DNA of 64,000 bases from the NCBI GenBank assembly GCA_016711605.1, contig JADJSS010000002.1, positions 124,001-188,000 of the forward strand. Direction: 5' to 3'. How positions within the stretch are numbered: the first letter of the stretch is position 1; every line of letters begins with the position of its first letter. The DNA comes from Saprospirales bacterium (GTDB taxonomy: Bacteria > Bacteroidota > Bacteroidia > Chitinophagales > JADIYW01). The notes beneath the pieces are model-generated. The model was given only the letters and a program-made list of their open reading frames with translations. It did no database searches and was not told the origin of the DNA. This document shows positions 28,823-38,089 of this stretch, piece by piece. Both the position numbers and the translations under genes were made by a program.

Positions 28823-30685
28823 ATGTCTATCGAAACAGGAAAAATTAATGTACAAACCGAAAACATCTTTCCGATTATTAAAAAATTCTTGTATTCAGAT
28901 CATGAAATTTTCTTGCGCGAATTGGTGTCGAATGCAGTTGATGCCACCAAAAAATTGCAAGGTCTTGCTCAATTAGGCGAAGCAAAAGGCGACATCGGCG
29001 ATTTGACGATTCAGATTTCAATCGATAAAGAAAAAAATACGCTAACTATTGCCGATAAAGGTTTAGGTATGACGGCTGATGAAGTGAAAAAATACATCAA
29101 CCAAATTGCATTTTCTTCGGCTGGTGAGTTTGTAGAAAAATTAAAAAATACGGATTCAAATGCCATCATTGGACACTTTGGATTAGGTTTTTATTCAGCA
29201 TTTATGGTTGCTGAAAAAGTAGAAATTTTCACCAAATCATATAAAGATGAACCAGCCGTAAAATGGACTTGTGACGGCTCGACAGAATTTACGTTAGAAG
29301 AAATTGAAAAAACAGATCGTGGTTCTGAAATCGTATTATATATTGCTGACGATTCGAAAGAATTTTTGGAAGAACATCGCATCAAAACATTACTGAATAA
29401 GTATTGCAAATTTTTGCCAATTCCAATTCAATTTGGTGATAAATATCAAAGCGATGAAGACAAAAAAGCAGAGAAACCTGTTGAAGCAAATATCATCAAC
29501 AATCCAAATCCAGTTTGGACAAAAACACCAGCTTCGTTAACGGATGAAGATTACAAAAACTTTTATCGTGAATTGTATCCAATGAATTTTGATGAACCAC
29601 TTTTTTGGATTCATTTAAATGTTGATTATCCGTTTAACTTGACTGGAATTTTATATTTTCCAAAATTGAAAAAGAATTTTGAAGTACAAAAAGATAAAAT
29701 CCAATTGTATTCAAATCAAGTTTTTGTTACAGATAATGTTGGTGAAATTGTTCCTGAATATTTGACTTTATTACATGGTGTAATTGATTCGCCAGATATT
29801 CCGTTGAATGTGTCGCGTTCGTATTTGCAAAGCGATGGAAATGTAAAAAAAATCAATCAACATATTTCTAAAAAAGTATCGGATAAATTGCAAGAAATTT
29901 TCAAAAACGACAGACCGCAATTTGAAGATAAATGGAATGATATTGGTTTGTTTGTAAAATATGGAATGATCAGCGATGAGAAATTTTATGAAAGAAGTAA
30001 TGGTTTTGCGTTGTTTCAAACTACAGAAAAAGCGTTTTATACTTTTGATGAATTGAAAGAAAAGATCACACCAAATCAAACAGATAAAGATGGCAATTTA
30101 ATTGTGTTATATACTTCTGATGATGAAGAACAACACAGTTATATACATCAAGCAAAGGAATATGGCTATGAAATTGTGAAACTCGACACAATGATTGATA
30201 ATCATTTCATACAGCAGTTAGAATCGAAAAATGAAAAAGTACAATTCAAGCGTGTTGATGCAGATATTGTTTCTAATTTAATTGCGAAAGATGCTGCAAT
30301 TGAGTCTGTTTTATCAAAAGAACAAGAAGAGAAATTAAAAATACTTTTTGAAAATACAGTTGAAAAAAACAAGGTTGATATTGAATTGAAACCACTTTCG
30401 CCAACCGATGCACCAATTGTAATTACACGCAACGAATTCATGCGACGCATGCAGGAAATGCAAAAAATGGGTGGCGGCTCGCCGTTTATGTTTGGCAATA
30501 TGGAAGAAAAAATAAATTTGGTTGTCAATACCAATCATCCAATAAATACGAAGCTTTTGGAAGAAGATGCAGCACATCAGGAAAAACACATCAAGCAATT
30601 ATATGATCTAGCGTTGTTATCGCAAAACATGCTGAAAGGTGAAGCACTGACGAAGTTTGTTCAACGTAGTTTTGAGTTGATATAA
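28823..30685 (+). CDS. htpG: Molecular chaperone HtpG (Hsp90)
   Basis: A 620-residue ATP-dependent chaperone. The GHKL ATPase domain has FLRELVSNAVDATKKL, IADKGLGMTADEV and IGHFGLGFYSAFMV. The middle domain has LPIPIQFG and the client-contact region FDEPLFWIHLNVDYPFN followed by GVIDSPDIPLNVSRSYLQ. The C-terminal dimerisation part ends LTKFVQRSFELI. The length matches bacterial HtpG and no residue looks missing. A perfect-type hairpin follows 6 bases after the stop. Confidence 0.96.
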   Translation: MSIETGKINVQTENIFPIIKKFLYSDHEIFLRELVSNAVDATKKLQGLAQLGEAKGDIGDLTIQISIDKEKNTLTIADKGLGMTADEVKKYINQIAFSSAGEFVEKLKNTDSNAIIGHFGLGFYSAFMVAEKVEIFTKSYKDEPAVKWTCDGSTEFTLEEIEKTDRGSEIVLYIADDSKEFLEEHRIKTLLNKYCKFLPIPIQFGDKYQSDEDKKAEKPVEANIINNPNPVWTKTPASLTDEDYKNFYRELYPMNFDEPLFWIHLNVDYPFNLTGILYFPKLKKNFEVQKDKIQLYSNQVFVTDNVGEIVPEYLTLLHGVIDSPDIPLNVSRSYLQSDGNVKKINQHISKKVSDKLQEIFKNDRPQFEDKWNDIGLFVKYGMISDEKFYERSNGFALFQTTEKAFYTFDELKEKITPNQTDKDGNLIVLYTSDDEEQHSYIHQAKEYGYEIVKLDTMIDNHFIQQLESKNEKVQFKRVDADIVSNLIAKDAAIESVLSKEQEEKLKILFENTVEKNKVDIELKPLSPTDAPIVITRNEFMRRMQEMQKMGGGSPFMFGNMEEKINLVVNTNHPINTKLLEEDAAHQEKHIKQLYDLALLSQNMLKGEALTKFVQRSFELI

Positions 30686-30690
30686 ATTTT

Positions 30691-30727
30691 ATAAACCATC
30701 AAAGTTTTGTAAACCTTGATGGTCTAT
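30691..30727. terminator. Palindrome AACCATCAAGGTTT family, between convergent genes
   Basis: ATAAACCATCAAAGTTTT pairs with AAACCTTGATGGTCTAT with two mismatches. It occupies the 45-bp gap between the 3' ends of htpG and the DUF4249 gene. A perfect copy lies after atpG at 50091-50125, so this is a dispersed element that probably serves as a terminator in both directions. Confidence 0.65.
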
Positions 30728-30730
30728 ACA

Positions 30731-31651
30731 CTATTTTATTTTAGCAAATATTTGATTGTTGTTAGAAGCACAAGTAAGCAAACCGTAGCCACCAATTACA
30801 TTTGTATAAAACCAAAAAGGCACATCATAAATATTATTATTAAGCAACGCATGGTATTGACGTTTGCTTTCTTTATCTAAATAAAAGGAAGCCGAATATT
30901 GACGAACAGAAATACCAACATACGCTTCAATTATACTGCTATCTGCATCAAACAATTTTGAGATTTCTAAATTAAATGGTTTGTTTTGACCATTAAAAGT
31001 GGCATCTTCTATTTTATTAAAATCAAAATTATTGTTTGATAGTATTCCATTTATAGAATATGTATGTGCAAACTGCGTATTCCAAAGTAAAACGCTATCG
31101 TTAGCATTTATTCTGAAATATCTGCTGTAATAATAAAACGGATACAACACATATTCATTGTGTTGATTCGCATTATCAACTATTGTAAATTGTAGTTGAC
31201 CATGCGTGGTATCTCTATTTAAAACATATAAAGGAAAACCAGAAACACTTGTATTGTTTAACGTAGTTAATGGTGGAACTGTATCGGTTGCAGTTATACT
31301 CGGAAAATTAGGGTGCGTTGCTTTAATTGTATAAATTCTTTCTGGCATTATGTGAATAGTAGAATCACCATAATAACTTGACTGACTGCTGATAAAATCT
31401 TGTACATATGTTAATGTGCTTATTTTATTGCCATTTTCATACAATTCAACAGTGGCATTTGATATAAATTGTAACATAAGAGAATCACCAGGAAGTGCGC
31501 TTTCAAATAATTGTACTTTAATTTTATTATCTGTATCTAATTCTGCATTCAACGTCATTTGCTTAGCAATATCAGTATGTATTGGTAATACTTTTTCGCA
31601 ACACAAAAACAAAAATGAAAGAATGCTATATATCCAGAATTTATTTTTCAT
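30731..31651 (-). CDS. DUF4249 lipoprotein
   Basis: A 306-residue exported protein with a lipoprotein-type signal (SILSFLFLCCEK, Cys17/18), followed by the DUF4249 pattern: LNAELDTDNKIKVQLFESAL, ATVELYENGNKI and ERIYTIKATHPNFPSITATD. DUF4249 proteins are regularly encoded directly after a TonB-dependent receptor, as here, where the ATG overlaps the 3' end of the receptor gene by 11 bp, indicating translational coupling. It probably works with that receptor at the outer membrane. The substrate is unknown. Confidence 0.85.
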   Translation of the reverse strand: MKNKFWIYSILSFLFLCCEKVLPIHTDIAKQMTLNAELDTDNKIKVQLFESALPGDSLMLQFISNATVELYENGNKISTLTYVQDFISSQSSYYGDSTIHIMPERIYTIKATHPNFPSITATDTVPPLTTLNNTSVSGFPLYVLNRDTTHGQLQFTIVDNANQHNEYVLYPFYYYSRYFRINANDSVLLWNTQFAHTYSINGILSNNNFDFNKIEDATFNGQNKPFNLEISKLFDADSSIIEAYVGISVRQYSASFYLDKESKRQYHALLNNNIYDVPFWFYTNVIGGYGLLTCASNNNQIFAKIK

Positions 31652-33848
31652 TGGCTTTAATGGTAATGCTGTAACTTAATGATGGTAAAATAGGAAACAA
31701 ACTCAGCTGATAATAGGTTTTATCGACTGACCCAACTGATTTTTTAGTATACACTGAAAAAACATTTTGTCGACTATAAAGATTAAAAATACTAAAGTTG
31801 AATTGATGTGTTAATTGCTTTGTTTCTTTAGTATAGTTGAAACTGATATCCATCCGATGATATTTTGGCAATACATAATCGTTCATGTTCGAATAAACTG
31901 GCAACCATTCGCCTGATGCGTAATAGTATGCTTTTGGAATAGTAGTACGTTGTCCTGAATTAAAGACCCAAGTTAGCGAAACATCGAAATGTTTTTTGAA
32001 ACGATATGCTATCATCAGTGCCAAATCATGTCGTTTATCATACTTGTAAAAAAATGGTTGTCCATTATTCAAAGAATCAAATTGACGTGTGCTCCATGCT
32101 AAATTATATCTTGCTGATGCAGTAATCTTTCCTTTTGATTTTGCAACAAAAAACTCAACGCCATACGCTTTTCCTGTACCATTTGTATATACTTGCGATT
32201 CAATGCTTTGCTTACTTGATAAAAATCCAGCATTATTTTTATAATCAATTTGATTAAACATTTTTCTGTAATAAGCATCAACGCTCCATTGCCATTGTTT
32301 AATAGTTTGATGGATGCTTCCTGAAAAATTCAATGCCGTTTGTGGTTTTATATATTGAGATGTTGGCAACCAAACATCATACAAAATATCCGATTGTCTG
32401 CTATTGAGTAAATGCACATGTTGCGCAGTATACATTACAGCACCAGAAATTACGAGCTGTTTTGGCAATTTATATTGTAATTTAAATCGTCCTTCAGGTG
32501 TTGTATAGTGTTGTTTTTTTTGTTGATAAAAATTCAGATTAAATCCAACCGTAAGTTGCAGTTGTTTCCAGGTAAATTCGTGTTGTGCGTGAGCGGTTGC
32601 TAAAAAATAAGTAAACACAGGATAACTGTTTCCTGTTGTAGAATCGACATCTGGCACATTTGCTAAAATATCTTTGTAGTCGCGTTTAAAATTTATGTTT
32701 GATTGTAATACTTGCATACTATTCATCGATAATTGCATACCAAAATCTGTACGATTACTATTATTTGGTGTGAATATGATTTCTGATTTCAATGAGAAAG
32801 TACGTACAAATGATTTGATTTTGTGTAACCAAGTTGCGTCATAAATTTGGTTGCCTAAATAATCAGTTGTTTCCTTTTCTGTTCTGTTAAAACGAATAGT
32901 ATAATTTGAAAATAAAAGTTGATTTTTTAATCGCCATTTTTCTTTAGGTAAGTAATTCCACGTAAGGCCATTACCAATGTTCATCCATTGCAATTTGTTT
33001 TTATAATTGTACTTATTATCTACCTTAGAAAAAGTAGTATCAATTGGTATGAATGATTCATTGCCAATTTCTTCTGATTGCAGATTATAAAAATCATGCG
33101 ATAAAAAAAACGAATATTTAAGTTGGTGCTTTCCATTAAATGTATGCTGAATATTGGCATTCAAATCATAAAAATAATAGGCAATTTGGATGCCAGCACC
33201 TAAAGAATTCTTGTATGCTTTTTTAGATATTTTTTGTGAAATTGCACCTAAGAAACTTCCTCTACCATAAATAGAAAATGTGGTTTTCGACGATTTTATC
33301 GGTCCATCTACCGAAAATTTAGCACTAATAATACCAAGTGTGATGCTTGCTTTAATTGCTTTATTGTTGCCGTTTTTACTATCAATTTCCATTGCTGTTG
33401 CCAACCTTCCTGATTTGGTTGTTGGTACATAATTTTTATGAAATTGTAATTGTTCAATTGCTTCTCCATTTATGGTAGATAAAAAACCATATAAATGTGT
33501 AGCATTTAAAATTGGAATATTATCATACAACAATAAATTCTGATCTGGACTTCCACCACGCACAAAGAAACCTAAAGCACCTTCGTTGCCACTTTGCACA
33601 CCTGATAAAAATTGTGTTGACTTTAACCAATCGGTTTCACCCATTATTCGTGGTAATTTATTTACATCACTTGGTGTAAGTTTAAAAATACCTTGTTCAT
33701 TTAAAGTATTTGACGATGTTATTTTTTTATCAGCTATTTCTACTTCCATTAAACGAATCGTTGAATCTGAAATAGCAGTAGAATCTTGTGCAAAAAGAGT
33801 TGTAGCACATCTAAAAATGAGAAATAGAATAACAATACGATATAACAT
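31641..33848 (-). CDS. TonB-dependent receptor paired with DUF4249
   Basis: A 735-residue outer-membrane transporter. Signal peptide, then a short N-region instead of the usual carboxypeptidase-like domain, then the plug (LSGVQSGNEGALGFFVRGG, PDQNLLLYDNIPILNATHLY, FHKNYVPTTKSGRLATAMEI). A 22-strand-type barrel follows, with abundant aromatic-alternating strands. The last strand is SLSYSITIKANEK rather than ending in an aromatic residue, perhaps because the coding end is shared with the DUF4249 start. It is upstream of, and overlapping with, the DUF4249 gene. The ligand is not predictable. Confidence 0.9.
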   Translation of the reverse strand: MLYRIVILFLIFRCATTLFAQDSTAISDSTIRLMEVEIADKKITSSNTLNEQGIFKLTPSDVNKLPRIMGETDWLKSTQFLSGVQSGNEGALGFFVRGGSPDQNLLLYDNIPILNATHLYGFLSTINGEAIEQLQFHKNYVPTTKSGRLATAMEIDSKNGNNKAIKASITLGIISAKFSVDGPIKSSKTTFSIYGRGSFLGAISQKISKKAYKNSLGAGIQIAYYFYDLNANIQHTFNGKHQLKYSFFLSHDFYNLQSEEIGNESFIPIDTTFSKVDNKYNYKNKLQWMNIGNGLTWNYLPKEKWRLKNQLLFSNYTIRFNRTEKETTDYLGNQIYDATWLHKIKSFVRTFSLKSEIIFTPNNSNRTDFGMQLSMNSMQVLQSNINFKRDYKDILANVPDVDSTTGNSYPVFTYFLATAHAQHEFTWKQLQLTVGFNLNFYQQKKQHYTTPEGRFKLQYKLPKQLVISGAVMYTAQHVHLLNSRQSDILYDVWLPTSQYIKPQTALNFSGSIHQTIKQWQWSVDAYYRKMFNQIDYKNNAGFLSSKQSIESQVYTNGTGKAYGVEFFVAKSKGKITASARYNLAWSTRQFDSLNNGQPFFYKYDKRHDLALMIAYRFKKHFDVSLTWVFNSGQRTTIPKAYYYASGEWLPVYSNMNDYVLPKYHRMDISFNYTKETKQLTHQFNFSIFNLYSRQNVFSVYTKKSVGSVDKTYYQLSLFPILPSLSYSITIKANEK

Positions 33849-33965
33849 ATATGATTGCTGCTAAGCTACGAATAATTTATTTAACAGCGGCCAAACTTTT
33901 CTAGAATGAAACTATTTCCGCATTTTTAACGTTATAAATTGACGTTAAACTATTAAATTTGTAGC

Positions 33966-34175
33966 ATGTTTCGCTTTTTTGAATTTCTTGTCTTTTTTCT
34001 GATTGGTTATAAAATCATCAGAATGGTTTTTGCTGAAATTAAACCACAGCAAAAAGTTCGTTCTTCAACGCAAAATCATAATATAAATTCAAATACCTAC
34101 CAACAACGCACTGCACCAAAACCTGCTTCCAATTTTGATGATGCAGAATTCATCGATTATGAAGAGGTGAAGTAA
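33966..34175 (+). CDS. Small membrane protein, DUF4834-like
   Basis: A 69-residue protein with one N-terminal hydrophobic helix (FFEFLVFFLIGYKIIRMVF) and a polar Gln/Asn/Pro-rich tail ending DDAEFIDYEEVK. The shape matches the DUF4834 group of Bacteroidota, in which an acidic VDYEEVK-like end is typical. Function unknown. It is upstream of yqeY on the same strand. A TAAATTTG word lies only 5 bases before the ATG. Confidence 0.65.
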   Translation: MFRFFEFLVFFLIGYKIIRMVFAEIKPQQKVRSSTQNHNINSNTYQQRTAPKPASNFDDAEFIDYEEVK

Positions 34176-34219
34176 TAAGTTATTGATTATAAGTTGTATG
34201 GAATATGTTTGATTTTTAG

Positions 34220-34227
34220 TAATTTTG
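34220..34227 (+). promoter_or_regulatory. Possible -7 box upstream of yqeY
   Basis: TAATTTTG matches TAnnTTTG 28 bases before ATG 34255, with a TTG 23 bases upstream (34194-34196). The spacing is at the long end of the expected range. Confidence 0.4.
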
Positions 34228-34254
34228 CAATCCTTATAACAATTAACATTTATC

Positions 34255-34707
34255 ATGAGTCTCGATCAAAATATAAACAATGAATTAAAGGAAGCAATGC
34301 TTTCTAAAAATGAAGTGAAATTGCGCACCATTAAAGCAATTAAAGCAGCTTTTTTAATTGCAAAAACTGAAAAAGGTGCAACTGGCGAAATCACACAAGA
34401 ACAAGAAATAAAAATTTTACAAAAATTATTCAATCAGCGCAAAGAATCGTTTGAAATTTTCACGAAAGAAAACCGTGCAGAATTAGCAGTTCGTGAAAAA
34501 GAAGAAATGGATATCATTACTTCCTATTTGCCTGCACAAATGAGCGATGATGAATTAAAAAATATTGTACAGGCAACCATTGCAGAAACTGGTGCCACAT
34601 CTGTAAAAGATATGGGAAAAGTGATTGGTTCGGTTTCTAAAAAAGTAGCTGGACAAGCAGAAGGCGCTCGCATTTCATCGTTAGTGAAAGAGTTATTAGG
34701 TGCGTAA
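34255..34707 (+). CDS. yqeY: GatB/YqeY domain protein
   Basis: A 150-residue cytosolic helical protein of the YqeY family, related to the tail domain of the amidotransferase subunit GatB. Signatures are LRTIKAIKAAFLIAKTEKGA, EIKILQKLFNQRKESFEIF and the C-terminal VSKKVAGQAEGARISSLVKE. The family probably contacts tRNA, but its role is not established. Length is typical. Confidence 0.92.
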   Translation: MSLDQNINNELKEAMLSKNEVKLRTIKAIKAAFLIAKTEKGATGEITQEQEIKILQKLFNQRKESFEIFTKENRAELAVREKEEMDIITSYLPAQMSDDELKNIVQATIAETGATSVKDMGKVIGSVSKKVAGQAEGARISSLVKELLGA

Positions 34708-34716
34708 ATTATAATC

Positions 34717-35760
34717 TTACAGAAACTTTGTATTCGGCATTTCTAAAATTAATTCATGTCCAAATAATTTTGCTGGTGTTTGATAGCCAGATTCAAGTTT
34801 ATTATTTAATACTTTTTGGGTGATGATTAATGCCATTTCTGCCGTTAAAAAGTAACCTTCTCTGGTTTGTAATCGTGCTTCCTTCGTCAATCCATTGGCG
34901 TTAGTTACTTTTCCATATATTAATGATATTCCTTTTTCTAATTGTTCTGCTGTTGGTCCAACAATATTTTTATCTACGTATTTTTGAATTTGTTTTTTTA
35001 CAAATGCTAATCGAACAATTGGATTGAACAGAAATTGCATTTTCATCATATTATAACTACTCTTCGGAACGCCTGTAAATACTTGAATATTTGGAATTCC
35101 TGTTGTTGTAAAAGCAGTAGAAACATCGCCCCAAGGAATGGTCATGGCAAAATGTTTTTTGATACCAAAGTCTATAATTTTCCCTTCTTGCCCAGTTGGT
35201 TTTGTTACAATTTTTCCATTTTCACGAATGGCACCTGATCTTCCTAAACCTTCTACCATGGTACTCATCGTACCATGCGAAATGCTTCCACCTAATCCTA
35301 GAAACGCCAATTCTAAGTGTGTGGCATCAGGCAGTTGAGTGTGTAAATATTTTGCCATACAATCGGTTGGTACTACATCAAACCCAACACCAGACATTAC
35401 AATAATATTTTTATCTTTTGCTTGTTGATGATATGATTTTGCTAACTCAAATACTTCGATTTCACCAGTAATATCTAAGTAATGCGTACCTGCTTGTAAA
35501 CAAGCTTTTATCATTGGCTTTGCCGTTCTGCTAAATGGTCCAGCGCAATTTAATACTAGTGGAAATGATTTTAAATGTTTTGCAATTTCATCGATATTAT
35601 CTAATCCAAAAACTAAATAATCTAAACCGAACTCTTTGGCTAATGGTTGAATTTTACTTTCCGTTCTTCCAGCAAGTGTTGGCTTTAGACCTTGTTTTAC
35701 TGCACTTTCCACTATTAGTTTGCCTGTATATCCGCTGGCACCGTAAATTAAAAATGACAT
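34717..35760 (-). CDS. Saccharopine dehydrogenase-like NAD(P)-binding oxidoreductase
   Basis: A 347-residue Rossmann-fold protein. The nucleotide-binding loop is FLIYGASGYTGKLIVE, followed by PTLAGRTESKIQPLA and the segment LVLNCAGPFSRTAKPMIKAC. It matches the saccharopine dehydrogenase NADP-binding superfamily, in particular the trans-acting enoyl reductase-like group (YLDITGEIEVFE, MSGVGFDVVPTDCMA). These enzymes reduce varied substrates; nothing here indicates lysine metabolism. It is convergent with yqeY and followed on the same strand by the papain-like gene upstream. Confidence 0.85.
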   Translation of the reverse strand: MSFLIYGASGYTGKLIVESAVKQGLKPTLAGRTESKIQPLAKEFGLDYLVFGLDNIDEIAKHLKSFPLVLNCAGPFSRTAKPMIKACLQAGTHYLDITGEIEVFELAKSYHQQAKDKNIIVMSGVGFDVVPTDCMAKYLHTQLPDATHLELAFLGLGGSISHGTMSTMVEGLGRSGAIRENGKIVTKPTGQEGKIIDFGIKKHFAMTIPWGDVSTAFTTTGIPNIQVFTGVPKSSYNMMKMQFLFNPIVRLAFVKKQIQKYVDKNIVGPTAEQLEKGISLIYGKVTNANGLTKEARLQTREGYFLTAEMALIITQKVLNNKLESGYQTPAKLFGHELILEMPNTKFL

Positions 35761-35790
35761 ATTTTTGTTTTAGGATAAATCTAATTTCAA

Positions 35791-37347
35791 TTATTTATTA
35801 ATCTCAACAATACTTACCACTGCTTTGTTTTCGCTTTCTGCAACAAAACCAATTCTTCCTTTGTCAGATGTGTATTGTACATTAGTTAATGCTTGTCCTT
35901 GTAGTGCGTTCATCACTTTTGATTTGTAATCGCCTTGTGCTGCATTAATTGCTGTATTCAGTTTTGCATAATCTAATGGTTCTTTGGTAGTCACAATTGC
36001 CATCAAGTCTTTTGTTCCAATATTATCCACTTGAAGCGATTGACTTTTTGGAAACAATCGATAACCAGTGATACCACAAAATGCTGTATGTTTCGGTGTG
36101 TATGGAAATAACACATAACTACTTCCATCTGTTTCTTGTCCAAAAATATACACATAACATTCCACCGAATTTTGCAATTCAATTTTAAACTTCGTGCCTT
36201 TTGGTACTTGCTGAGTAGACGTAAATACGTTGCCGTTGTTTCGCAATGGAATATATTGTTTAGTATCGTTGTTTACTAAACCAATTGCACAAGCAAATTT
36301 GCGTGCAGCCATTTCGCCGCGTTTTGGTAATGGCTGTAAGGCGTATGCTTCTTTATTAAAGTGCATAAAATCTTTATAACCAACCCAAGCAACACCATTT
36401 TCGCCCCATTCTGGGCCCCAACTATTCATTATTTGAAACGCTTGCATTCTATCATCATAACCAATAATACACATACAATGTCCGCCAAAACCTTCCATAT
36501 CATAATCATATTGTGAAGGTTGCCACATTTTTTTACCCAACATATCTTGCATAAAACTACCACCAACCATCATTCCACAAACTACAGGTGCACCTTTCGC
36601 TAAGTATTGTTTGATAGCAAAAAAGTCAGTCGATAAATCATCGCCATCTTTACTTAAACGTTCAAATCCTCTAATTTTATAGTTCTGAGCAAATTGTAAA
36701 AGTTGTTGGTCTGGCTCGCGTGAACAAGATTGATCTGTATATCCAAAATTTTTCAATGGCACATCGCCATATTGTGACATTACTTTCATGGCATTTGGAA
36801 TAATAGCGCCTTGACATTCTCTATTTCCAATTTGATTATATACAAAAGATGGACTCATGGCAATTTCATCTGGATTTTGTCCGGTGGAAGATGCTTCTAA
36901 AATCGTTCGTGCTGCATACGAGCTGCCCCAACCAACACAAGAACCTTGCTCACCTTGATTCATACGTGCAGGTGCAAATTTTAGTAAGCTGACCATTTCT
37001 GGTAATGGATTTTTTTCATATTCTGAAAGTGCTGCTGCAACTTCTGCTTTATCGTATTCTACAGGATCTAATTTTGCGCCCGTTGCTAATTGATTTTCCG
37101 ATGACTGAGTTCCACCACCACTACTAAACGATCCCATTTTAAAATATAAAAATGCACCAATTAATAGAATTGGAATCATCAATAACGGTTTTTTGAAAAC
37201 CAATCTTAAAATCATAGGCAAGAATGCAGTGAGGCAACCAGCACCTGCATTTCCACCGCCTCCACGCGGAAATCCACCACCACTATTATCATTTGAAGGA
37301 ACAAAATCTTGTTGTTGATTGTCATCATCGACCATTCTAATAGGCAT
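35791..37347 (-). CDS. Membrane-anchored papain-like (C1) cysteine protease with DUF4384-like domain
   Basis: A 518-residue protein. The N-terminus is polar and Gly-rich (about 1-40), followed by a transmembrane helix (MLIRLV... PLLMIPILLIGAFLYFKM, about 44-71). The papain domain has the oxyanion Gln131 and catalytic Cys137 (NQGEQGSCVGWGSSYA), His290 (GFGGHCMCIIGYDD) and Asn308 (MNSWGPEWGENG). Residues about 370-460 resemble DUF4384 (ECYVYIFGQETDGSSYVLFP). The N-terminus has no cleavable signal, so the enzyme is probably tethered to the inner membrane and faces the periplasm, but topology is inferred. Other papain-fold/DUF4384 proteins occur in Bacteroidota; the substrate is unknown. Confidence 0.85.
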   Translation of the reverse strand: MPIRMVDDDNQQQDFVPSNDNSGGGFPRGGGGNAGAGCLTAFLPMILRLVFKKPLLMIPILLIGAFLYFKMGSFSSGGGTQSSENQLATGAKLDPVEYDKAEVAAALSEYEKNPLPEMVSLLKFAPARMNQGEQGSCVGWGSSYAARTILEASSTGQNPDEIAMSPSFVYNQIGNRECQGAIIPNAMKVMSQYGDVPLKNFGYTDQSCSREPDQQLLQFAQNYKIRGFERLSKDGDDLSTDFFAIKQYLAKGAPVVCGMMVGGSFMQDMLGKKMWQPSQYDYDMEGFGGHCMCIIGYDDRMQAFQIMNSWGPEWGENGVAWVGYKDFMHFNKEAYALQPLPKRGEMAARKFACAIGLVNNDTKQYIPLRNNGNVFTSTQQVPKGTKFKIELQNSVECYVYIFGQETDGSSYVLFPYTPKHTAFCGITGYRLFPKSQSLQVDNIGTKDLMAIVTTKEPLDYAKLNTAINAAQGDYKSKVMNALQGQALTNVQYTSDKGRIGFVAESENKAVVSIVEINK

Positions 37348-37445
37348 AAGTATAAATTTTAGAACTGAAAAATAAGAAAATTGATTGAAAATAAGTGCGT
37401 TTGTTTAATCCGCGTTGATATTTATTTTTTATTGATTTTAATTAA

Positions 37446-38060
37446 TTATGAATGGATAAACATCAAACCAATCATTTGTCCAAAAATGCCGACAAGAAAA
37501 CCTGTATAAACTTCACGCATAGTATGTGCCTGAACGTATAGACGTGCGGTTGCTACTAATCCAGTTATAATAATCATCAGTAGAAAAACATAGCTGATAT
37601 CAACGCGCGAAACCATCGTTAATAATAATATAGAAATTAATGCGCCGCTGATTCCAACCATGTGTAAACTGAGTTTATGAAAAATATTTATTACAAAAGA
37701 AATAAACAACGATGCCAAAGTACCGAACATAAAAATGCGCATCATTACAGGAAAATGTTTGCTTTTAAAAAGCATAAATGTCCATAAATAAAAAATAATG
37801 GTAATGATTAAAGGTATGATGCGTTGTTTTGGATCAGGCATTTCCAAATCATCAATAAAATCAAGCTTTCTAAGCATTAAAATAGCAATAGTTGGAAATA
37901 CAAACGTATATAAAAACACAGGAACAATTGGATTTATGTTACCAAAATCAATGGCAATAAACCAGTATGAATTTGTATAAAACATTAAGATGGTAATCCA
38001 AGTAACCATGAGCAATGGATGAAAAATGAATGATGTTATTTTGGAGATGGTTTTGAACAC
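37446..38060 (-). CDS. PAP2-like integral membrane protein
   Basis: A 204-residue protein with about six hydrophobic helices. The last third, ARLYVQAHTMREVYTGFLVG, resembles the third motif of PAP2 phosphatases (SRxxxxxHxxxDVxxGxxxG) with the catalytic His kept (QAH), but motifs 1 and 2 (KxxxxxxRP and PSGH) are absent or unrecognisable; DPKQRIIPLI may be a weak motif 1. It may be a divergent lipid phosphatase or an inactive relative. Confidence 0.7.
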   Translation of the reverse strand: MFKTISKITSFIFHPLLMVTWITILMFYTNSYWFIAIDFGNINPIVPVFLYTFVFPTIAILMLRKLDFIDDLEMPDPKQRIIPLIITIIFYLWTFMLFKSKHFPVMMRIFMFGTLASLFISFVINIFHKLSLHMVGISGALISILLLTMVSRVDISYVFLLMIIITGLVATARLYVQAHTMREVYTGFLVGIFGQMIGLMFIHS

Positions 38061-38089
38061 TTATTTATTGATTTTTATGATTTTATAAA

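Noticed and set aside
33954..33961. TAAATTTG as a promoter for the DUF4834-like gene
   Set aside because: Only 5 bases before the ATG, so transcription would start at or after the start codon; no -33 element at the right distance.
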